This document shows, piece by piece, positions 1 to 4,602 of a stretch of DNA of 6,971 nt. The notes under the pieces were generated by a model, which saw only the letters and a list, made by a program, of their open reading frames with translations, was not told the DNA's origin and did no database searches. Position 1 is the stretch's first letter. Every line of letters starts with the position of its first letter. Source of the stretch: CAYLKS01 sp964384205 [NCBI: uncultured bacterium] (GTDB lineage: Bacteria > JAGOEH01); the NCBI GenBank assembly GCA_964384205.1, contig CAYLKS010000102.1, positions 1-6,971 on the forward strand. The letters run 5' to 3'. The position numbers and the translations under genes were made by a program.

Positions 1-72
1 CAAAAACACGAACAAGATAAGATTGATCAAGAAGAAGAGAAAGAAAAAGATGAGACGGATCAGGAAGATTAA
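1..72 (+). CDS. 3' end of a truncated upstream gene, highly charged C-terminal tail
   Basis: An open frame runs in from the left edge and stops at TAA (70-72), giving 23 residues made almost entirely of Q, K, E and D (ending DETDQED). Such a hydrophilic acidic tail says little about function. The frame is supported by its overlap with the next gene: the lipoprotein ATG at 50 lies 23 bases before the end of this stop, in the +1 frame, as in tightly packed and translationally coupled phage genes. The start is outside the window. Because the following gene is a small lipoprotein, an inner-membrane spanin or other lysis protein is conceivable, but nothing in these 23 residues shows it. Confidence 0.55.
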   Translation, partial: QKHEQDKIDQEEEKEKDETDQED

Positions 73-469
73 TTTTTTAAGTGTATTATTGGTATTATTT
101 ATTATTTCATGTAAACCTTATATAAGACCGGAATCTGATTTTAAGAACGCATCAAATCAAGAAAAATTTTCTTACTGGTTAACTATTTACAATTATAAAT
201 ATAAACATATTCAGCCAGATGATGATAAAGAATATTTAAAAAATATTTATTCATTATTAACTATTTATCAAGATGTTGTATTAAATGAGAGAAAATTAAC
301 ACCAGAACAACTTGTTGTTTTACATAAAAATGATTTAACGTTTGTAGATTTAATTGATAATTTTGAAGAAACAATTAGTCATAAAATATTTAAATTGATC
401 GAAAAATTATATGGTGATAAATGTTTTAGTAGTTGGAGGAAAGTTGGTCCGCTTCAATCAAGTCAGTAA
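50..469 (+). CDS. small predicted lipoprotein, function unknown
   Basis: This gene encodes 139 residues from ATG at 50. The N-terminus has a basic stretch (MRRIRK), a hydrophobic core (residues 8-19) and a lipobox-like IISC with the acylated cysteine at residue 21, so export and lipid anchoring by the Lgt/LspA route is likely. The +2 residue is Lys, not Asp, so if the host is diderm the protein would be expected in the outer membrane. The mature part is polar and probably helical, rich in Y, K, D and L, with no family I recognise. An in-frame TTG at 23 would give a longer 148-residue product starting with a lysine/arginine run, but ATG 50 gives a normal signal peptide. Neither start has a strong SD. 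The gene overlaps the preceding frame by 23 bases, which suggests coupled translation. Candidate roles are outer-membrane spanin, superinfection exclusion or lysogenic conversion lipoprotein; none is proven. The stop codon lies inside the truncated repeat copy at 463-482. Confidence 0.75.
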   Translation: MRRIRKINFLSVLLVLFIISCKPYIRPESDFKNASNQEKFSYWLTIYNYKYKHIQPDDDKEYLKNIYSLLTIYQDVVLNERKLTPEQLVVLHKNDLTFVDLIDNFEETISHKIFKLIEKLYGDKCFSSWRKVGPLQSSQ

Positions 470-482
470 TCTCACGACTAAA
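463..482 (+). repeat. truncated copy (A) of the intergenic hairpin element
   Basis: These 20 bases, from TCAG to CTAAA, match the start of the element at 3163-3212 at 17 of 20 positions; the three differences are C/T transitions. The match ends abruptly inside the hairpin loop, so the right arm of the stem and the GAGGAG SD are absent. The TAA stop of the lipoprotein gene (467-469) is inside it. Directly beyond begins the terminator of the opposite-strand operon. The truncation point therefore coincides with the edge of the inverted operon. Confidence 0.6.
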
Positions 483-490
483 ACAGCTAT

Positions 491-528
491 CAAAAAAATA
501 ATTTACCACGGGGATATGCCCCGTGGTA
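491..528 (-). terminator. intrinsic terminator of the ATPase/VWA operon
   Basis: A perfect 10-bp GC-rich stem (504-513 pairing with 519-528, containing CCACGGGG/CCCCGTGG) encloses a 5-base loop. Read on the minus strand it follows the VWA stop codon by 7 bases and is followed by AATTATTTTTTTG, a good U-tract. On the + strand the downstream bases lack a T run, so this mainly ends minus-strand transcription. It may still weakly block read-through from the lipoprotein gene, which otherwise would run antisense through the operon. Confidence 0.85.
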
Positions 529-535
529 TGTTAAA

Positions 536-1822
536 TTAGAATTTAATCTGTGAAACATTTTTGTTGTCTATATCAATATCTTTTGAATTATGAAGGATGA
601 TTAATTTTATAGTTTTTAACCATTCTTGATTATCCAAAATTTTTTCTATGTTACTATAATTATCTGTTAAGCTTATTACTAAGCTAATATTTGAATTTTT
701 TTTATTAATTTCTTCTATTCGTTTAAATACTTCTGTATGAGAAGTACCACCCCTACCTTTAAATCCTGTTTTCGAGATATAATTTAGAAATGTGTAAATA
801 TTGTCTTTTGAAAAAGTTTGCTCATCGGTTACTGGAATATCGTGACTGATTGTTCTTATCGTTGTAAAATATTTCGAACTTTGTACGATTATATCCGAAA
901 ATTTTTTTAAATCGTTTTTATTAATACTGCCTGATGTATCGATAGTAATAATTAATTCATCAGGATATTTTTCAGTATCACCAATATATCCTGGAATATT
1001 TATTCCATGAATCCGATAATTATTATGTAATTTTCTCCAGTTTCGATTGTCGCTGGTTAGTTCTATGTTGTTTTTTATGGCTTTTTCAACTATTACATCC
1101 CACGGAACATCTACTTTGAGAATCTCATTAATATATTCAATAAGCTTTCCTTCCATTTTACCTTTTGATTTGATTTGTTCCATAAGGATTCTCGCTTGAA
1201 TACGAATTTCATTTTCGATTTCTTGTATTTGTTCTTGTGGTATTTTTTGTAAAGGTGAAGAAATTTTTTTCTTTTTTTCACCATTTTTTTCATCAATTTC
1301 TATATAATCGATGTTTAGTGATATTTTTACTATATTTGTTTCTTTTTTTAACCATTCATAAGCTTCTTCTTCAGTACAATTTGGAAGAGCTTCATGTAAT
1401 TTATCAATTATGATATAATTATCTTTGAATGGTTTCAAAGGTAACCTTTTTTTTAATTCTCTTTCGATGACATGATCACAAGCAACCGACCATATTTCAT
1501 GAATTCTATTGCCTTTGCGACTAATATGTTTTTTGAGAATATGTAGTAACTCATGTACAAAAACATAAGCAATATTCTCATATAAAAAATCAAATTTGTT
1601 AATATAATATTCATTAAATGATATTTGGTTATTTATTAGAAATTTTTCATCGGATTTGTTGTAAGGAAATTCAACCATACCAATTATGTTTTTATTCATG
1701 TCATTTCTGATATTCCAATTGAATTGGTATGACTGTATTCCGAAAAATATTACATCTTTTTTTATTAATCGTAGATGAGCTTTTCTAATTTTTTCATTAG
1801 AATTGGTAGAATATTTTGTCAT
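536..1822 (-). CDS. DUF2201-type protein: HExxH metallopeptidase-like domain plus VWA domain
   Basis: This gene encodes 428 residues from ATG with SD AAAGGA five bases upstream. The N-terminal half carries a zinc-metallopeptidase-like signature, HELLH at residues 90-94. It is followed by WSVACD (111-116), where Asp116 sits where the family places a probable third zinc ligand. A lysine/glutamate-rich helical linker (about 180-235) leads to a C-terminal von Willebrand A-like domain. Its MIDAS metal site is complete: DTSGS at 295-299, Thr360 in GRGGT, and Asp387 in SLTD. This order matches the Pfam DUF2201_N plus DUF2201 VWA-like architecture. Known relatives lie next to a MoxR-like AAA+ ATPase, as here: the ATPase gene is 71 bases upstream in the same operon. 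In such pairs the VWA protein is thought to act as adaptor or metal-insertion cofactor for ATPase-driven remodelling. Proteolytic activity is not proven for the family. The phage role and substrate are unknown. The family call is firm; the function is inference. Confidence 0.9.
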   Translation of the reverse strand: MTKYSTNSNEKIRKAHLRLIKKDVIFFGIQSYQFNWNIRNDMNKNIIGMVEFPYNKSDEKFLINNQISFNEYYINKFDFLYENIAYVFVHELLHILKKHISRKGNRIHEIWSVACDHVIERELKKRLPLKPFKDNYIIIDKLHEALPNCTEEEAYEWLKKETNIVKISLNIDYIEIDEKNGEKKKKISSPLQKIPQEQIQEIENEIRIQARILMEQIKSKGKMEGKLIEYINEILKVDVPWDVIVEKAIKNNIELTSDNRNWRKLHNNYRIHGINIPGYIGDTEKYPDELIITIDTSGSINKNDLKKFSDIIVQSSKYFTTIRTISHDIPVTDEQTFSKDNIYTFLNYISKTGFKGRGGTSHTEVFKRIEEINKKNSNISLVISLTDNYSNIEKILDNQEWLKTIKLIILHNSKDIDIDNKNVSQIKF

Positions 1823-1837
1823 ATTTTTCCTTTTTTT

Positions 1838-1873
1838 AATGTTTCTCCTGCAATTATTCGCAGAAGAAACATT
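1838..1873 (-). promoter_or_regulatory. intercistronic stem-loop upstream of the VWA gene SD
   Basis: In the 71-base gap between the ATPase stop and the VWA start, 1838-1851 pairs with 1860-1873 over 14 bp around an 8-base loop. As minus-strand RNA every position pairs, with one G-U wobble; as + strand RNA that position is a C-A mismatch, so the structure fits the operon transcript. No U-tract follows, only AAAAAAAGGA, which begins the SD of the VWA gene. It is therefore more likely a processing, stability or translation-tuning element than a terminator. Confidence 0.6.
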
Positions 1874-1893
1874 GTGTTTTGTAGAAATATTAA

Positions 1894-3036
1894 TCAGATA
1901 TTTTGAATTTCATCTAATCTTTTTCTAAATATTTTTTTCTTTTTAGAATCTTCATTCATTATTTTGTAAATTTTTGTGAATATTTTTTTGTTCAATATTT
2001 TCTCAATATCGATAATTTCTTTTAACATTATAACACCAATATCTGGTGTTTCGTGCAAATATATCGTGAGAATTTTACAAAAATCATTGCAATTTTTCTC
2101 ACTGTTGTTATTTGCCAAATAGTTAGTAAGACCAAATCCAAGTGAATATCTCTCACTCAGAGAATCTGGTATTGTGAATTTTTCAGCATCTTTTAGTATT
2201 TGTTTAAAATCAAATTTTCTGTAGATTTTGTAGTAATTTACAAAACTACTTGCGGCAGTTTTTCCAACATGAGCGTTGGTGAGGTATAATAATAGATCGG
2301 AATTGATTTTTTCGATTTTTTCTTTTTGGTTGATCATTTCTGATAATCTCGACCAACTTCTAGGTGATCCCCACGGGGAATCAACTTCTTCTTCTTCATG
2401 AAAATACTGAGTGTACTGATCGTTTTTTAAAAACGATCTTATGCCAATGTTTACTTCATTTGGGATAGCATAATTTCTATCCCATTCGTTAATATCGGTA
2501 TGTACTTGTAGCATCATCACTCTATTTACGATAGCCGAAAACAACATTTTTGCTCCGGTTTTGTTACCATCATTTCCAGCCATCACTATGGCAACGTTTC
2601 TTGGAATTTTATAATCCCTAATTTTCCGTTCAGTTAATAATTCATATAACAACGACATATGAATTGATCCACACAAATGTAAATCGTCCAATAGCCAAAT
2701 CACAAAATCTTTTTCTTCCGATAACCGAAAAAGTTCTCCAATTATTGATGGAAAACTCCATTTTGTACCGGTATGGATTTTTCCTTTAATTTTGATTTTT
2801 TCAAAATTAGGAATTCCCCCTAATTCTTCAAATGGTACAAGAGCGAAGTGAGTTGAGATGAATCCTGCATTATACTTTTCTGCAAGATTTTTAATCGTTG
2901 CTGTTTTTCCTCCACCAGGCTTTCCAATTAAATACGGAAAAGCAACATCCATTTTCGGATTTATTTGAAGAATAATGTTGTCTTTCAAAATGTTTTCTAC
3001 GACAAAATTAATACTTTTCGATTTTTTTGCTATCAT
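1894..3036 (-). CDS. MoxR-like AAA+ ATPase
   Basis: This gene encodes 380 residues from ATG; GAAAGG lies six bases upstream as SD. The AAA+ core is complete. Walker A is GKPGGGKT (38-45). Walker B is WLLDD (114-118), with Asp118 where Glu is usual. Sensor 1 is Asn155 in MAGND, the probable arginine finger is Arg172 in IVNR, and a sensor-2-like SPRSW sits at 224-228. The later segment HVGKTAASSF (256-265) fits MoxR-type ATPases of the kind that accompany DUF2201 proteins. It is the first gene of a two-gene minus-strand operon with the VWA/metallopeptidase gene. MoxR ATPases form hexameric rings that remodel or help mature partner-bound proteins in the cytoplasm. The sequence shows no DNA-binding or membrane segment. 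Family assignment is strong; the target in phage infection or lysogeny is unknown. The Asp-for-Glu change in Walker B could slow hydrolysis but occurs in some active AAA+ proteins. Confidence 0.9.
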   Translation of the reverse strand: MIAKKSKSINFVVENILKDNIILQINPKMDVAFPYLIGKPGGGKTATIKNLAEKYNAGFISTHFALVPFEELGGIPNFEKIKIKGKIHTGTKWSFPSIIGELFRLSEEKDFVIWLLDDLHLCGSIHMSLLYELLTERKIRDYKIPRNVAIVMAGNDGNKTGAKMLFSAIVNRVMMLQVHTDINEWDRNYAIPNEVNIGIRSFLKNDQYTQYFHEEEEVDSPWGSPRSWSRLSEMINQKEKIEKINSDLLLYLTNAHVGKTAASSFVNYYKIYRKFDFKQILKDAEKFTIPDSLSERYSLGFGLTNYLANNNSEKNCNDFCKILTIYLHETPDIGVIMLKEIIDIEKILNKKIFTKIYKIMNEDSKKKKIFRKRLDEIQNI

Positions 3037-3083
3037 TTTTTTCCTTTCGTTGTTGGTTAATTAAAAAAACTTTTTTTTGCTTT

Positions 3084-3112
3084 TTAACAATTATTTTTAT
3101 ATGAAAAATAAT
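3084..3112 (+). promoter_or_regulatory. possible + strand promoter for the baseplate genes
   Basis: TTAACA (3084-3089) and AATAAT (3107-3112) are separated by 17 bases and each match the sigma70 consensus at 5 of 6 positions. A promoter is needed somewhere here, because the operon on the opposite strand separates the wedge gene from upstream + strand genes. The region is extremely AT-rich, so chance matches are common, and phage late genes may use a non-consensus promoter. Confidence 0.3.
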
Positions 3113-3116
3113 AAAA

Positions 3117-3145
3117 ATTAATAAAATTTTTTGTTGTGTTGTCAA
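3117..3145 (-). promoter_or_regulatory. probable sigma70-type promoter of the ATPase/VWA operon
   Basis: Read on the minus strand, a perfect -35 box TTGACA (3145-3140) is followed after 17 bases by ATTAAT (3122-3117), 4 of 6 to the -10 consensus; a 16-base spacing gives TATTAA. Transcription would begin about 75 bases upstream of the ATPase start. The exact TTGACA is notable in a region otherwise made of A and T runs. A promoter of its own fits a moron-type cassette. Confidence 0.5.
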
Positions 3146-3147
3146 AC

Positions 3148-3157
3148 TCTCTAGAGA
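3148..3157. promoter_or_regulatory. perfect 10-bp palindrome next to the operon -35 box
   Basis: TCTCTAGAGA is a perfect inverted repeat lying two bases upstream of the minus-strand TTGACA and six bases before the repeat element at 3163. Its position suits a regulator-binding site controlling the operon. A 10-bp palindrome can occur by chance and no second copy was seen in the window. Confidence 0.3.
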
Positions 3158-3162
3158 CAATA

Positions 3163-3212
3163 TCAGCAATCCTACGACTAAAGCCGTGGTTTTCACGCTT
3201 GAGGAGATTTTT
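3163..3212 (+). repeat. intergenic hairpin-plus-SD element, copy B
   Basis: This 50-base element is 43/50 identical to copy C (3557-3606) without gaps; all seven differences are transitions. Positions 3172-3178 pair with 3183-3189 around a TAAA loop, with one A-C mismatch. An alternative hairpin, CGTG (3185-3188) with CACG (3194-3197), reuses the right arm, so the two folds exclude each other. It ends with the SD GAGGAG (3201-3206) of the wedge gene. TCCT (3170-3173) could pair with AGGA inside the SD. It thus serves as the 5' untranslated leader of the gene at 3215. Confidence 0.8.
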
Positions 3213-3214
3213 TA

Positions 3215-3550
3215 GTGAGACAGTATAGTAACTTACAAAAGCATTTTGCAATGCAACCTTATGATCAAGGTAAAATTTTTGAAGAATTTAATAAACCGAT
3301 ACATGAGAATTTATTTATGATAAATCTTTTATTTTTAAAAACAAATTCGGAACATGTATCTTTCAATAATACAAAATGGGAAATGCGTCCAGAGGTTTTT
3401 TGTTTAGATCAATATGAAGATCGTTTTTATTTTTATCCAATAATTTTGTTAGTGAATGAAATATCAACGATTTTTAATTTTACAAGGGAGAATTTAAGGA
3501 ATGGAATAGTTATTGCGCCGTTATTAGAAGCTATATTAAAATTTGTTTAA
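3215..3550 (+). CDS. gp53-like baseplate wedge protein
   Basis: This gene encodes 111 residues. The start is GTG at 3215, chosen because GAGGAG (3201-3206) lies eight bases upstream; the first in-frame ATG (3251) has no SD. The core resembles the T4 gp53 baseplate wedge family: W-x-M-RPE (55-60), then YEDRFYFYPIILLVNEI (67-83), then a polar turn and IVIAP (98-102). In that family the region reads roughly 'RPD...Y...YWVILLVN.I.....IP'. T4 gp53 is 196 residues; short versions like this occur in other contractile-tailed phages. It would join wedges around the baseplate hub. Neighbours fit: a fibre-like gene lies two genes on. The assignment is by remembered pattern, not by search. The copy-B element supplies its leader. 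Confidence 0.65.
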   Translation: MRQYSNLQKHFAMQPYDQGKIFEEFNKPIHENLFMINLLFLKTNSEHVSFNNTKWEMRPEVFCLDQYEDRFYFYPIILLVNEISTIFNFTRENLRNGIVIAPLLEAILKFV

Positions 3551-3556
3551 TTCAGG

Positions 3557-3606
3557 TCAGCAACTCCACGGTTAAAGCTGTGGTTTCCACGCTTGAGGAG
3601 ATTTTT
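3557..3606 (+). repeat. intergenic hairpin-plus-SD element, copy C
   Basis: This copy begins seven bases after the wedge gene stop. The stem CCACGG (3566-3571) pairs with CTGTGG (3578-3583), six pairs including one G-U, extendable by a U-G pair to a TAAA loop. The alternative GTGG/CCAC hairpin (3580-3583 with 3587-3590) is stronger than in copy B. GAGGAG (3595-3600) is the SD of the next gene, and CTCC (3564-3567) could pair with its last four bases. Compared with copy B, the substitutions inside the stem keep or improve pairing, apart from the A-C mismatch in B. Confidence 0.8.
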
Positions 3607-3607
3607 G

Positions 3608-4585
3608 ATGATTAGAAAGAACTTTGATGAAATAAATAAATCAAATTTATTTTTAGCTATTGAACGAAAATTACTTATTATACAAAGACTGAAAGAAAAT
3701 AACGAATTAACATCAGTTTATAAAAATTTTTTTGATCAGTTTAAATTATTTTTATATAAGTTACCGAAAAACAATGTTAAAACGATAGTCGAGAAAGCAT
3801 TTAACAATCAAAATATTTATTTGGGTGTTACTTTTTCACAAAGTGATGATGTTAAAAAAATATTTGCAAGAGTTGTATTAGATAATAATAAATTAGTTGC
3901 AGTAGTTTTAAATTCAAAAGCATTAGAAATTGATATTACGACTGGAGATTCAGATAATATTGATAACAGTATTTATGCGACATATTATGGAATATTACGG
4001 GCTGCAATTTTATTAAATAAAGAAAAAATAAAAAAAGATAATAAATTAAATAAATTATTATCGACTTATTTTTCTTCAGTAGTGCTGCAAGCTATAGAAA
4101 AAAACACTATATCATCTAAAAAAATAAAAAATCTTATTTATTTATCTTGTGTTTATTTATATTACAGTCATTTTTTTGGAATGAAATTTTATGGGATATT
4201 GAATGTAATCAAAAAGAATTACAAGGAACAATATGATGAAGATTTTGAAAAACTAATTGAAAAAAATAAAGTTTATACAAAATTAAATGATATATCAAAC
4301 TTACTCGTTGATATGCATCTTTATTTAAATAATCCTAACCGACTTTCTTTAAATATGATTTTTAATATATCATTAAATAATTATAATTTAATGACTTCCA
4401 GTTTTGATTATTTTGCTCCAATGGTTGCATTACAATATTATCCAACTAACTTGTTTAAGGTTAATAAGAGAATGCCTTCGATTATATTGAAGGAAGTTGA
4501 TTCAATATTGTATGATTATGCGAAAAAGATTGATTTTATGCAAAAATCGGATATTCACATACGTAAGTTGACTATTAAAGAATAG
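3608..4585 (+). CDS. unrecognised protein in the baseplate/tail cluster
   Basis: This gene encodes 325 residues from ATG at 3608, seven bases after the GAGGAG SD supplied by repeat copy C. An in-frame TTG at 3593 overlaps the SD itself and is rejected. I do not recognise the protein. It is rich in K, N, I, L and Y, has no signal peptide and looks mixed alpha/beta. A beta-like segment (about 84-110, alternating V, L and A) is followed by helical stretches (about 121-165 and 172-200, the latter with CVYLYYSHFFG at 181-191) and an aromatic segment (267-279). The 172-190 stretch is hydrophobic but interrupted by polar residues, so a membrane span is doubtful. Its place between a wedge protein and a fibre-like protein, ending 17 bases before the fibre start, suggests a virion or tail-assembly role such as another wedge component or chaperone. 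That is inferred from position only. Confidence 0.85.
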   Translation: MIRKNFDEINKSNLFLAIERKLLIIQRLKENNELTSVYKNFFDQFKLFLYKLPKNNVKTIVEKAFNNQNIYLGVTFSQSDDVKKIFARVVLDNNKLVAVVLNSKALEIDITTGDSDNIDNSIYATYYGILRAAILLNKEKIKKDNKLNKLLSTYFSSVVLQAIEKNTISSKKIKNLIYLSCVYLYYSHFFGMKFYGILNVIKKNYKEQYDEDFEKLIEKNKVYTKLNDISNLLVDMHLYLNNPNRLSLNMIFNISLNNYNLMTSSFDYFAPMVALQYYPTNLFKVNKRMPSIILKEVDSILYDYAKKIDFMQKSDIHIRKLTIKE

Positions 4586-4602
4586 ACAAGGAGGTTTTTG
4601 TT

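Noticed and set aside
504-528. Terminator stem CCACGGGG/CCCCGTGG as a further copy or right half of the repeat element
   Set aside because: It shares only CCACGG and CCGTGG with the element; no TAAA loop and no flanking match, so it is treated as an ordinary terminator.
1111-1296. Second minus-strand open frame of 61 codons inside the VWA gene
   Set aside because: It is a lysine-rich alternative reading of the charged linker of the VWA protein; low complexity explains the lack of stops.
3008-3196. Minus-strand open frame of 62 codons over the operon leader
   Set aside because: It spans the promoter-like region and repeat element and overlaps the ATPase start; AT-rich low complexity, no SD.
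3163-3606. CRISPR array
   Set aside because: Only two full copies about 394 bases apart with a gene between them; no spacer-repeat periodicity.
3593-3607. TTG at 3593 as an upstream start for the 325-residue protein
   Set aside because: The TTG overlaps the GAGGAG SD itself; ATG at 3608 has that SD at seven bases.
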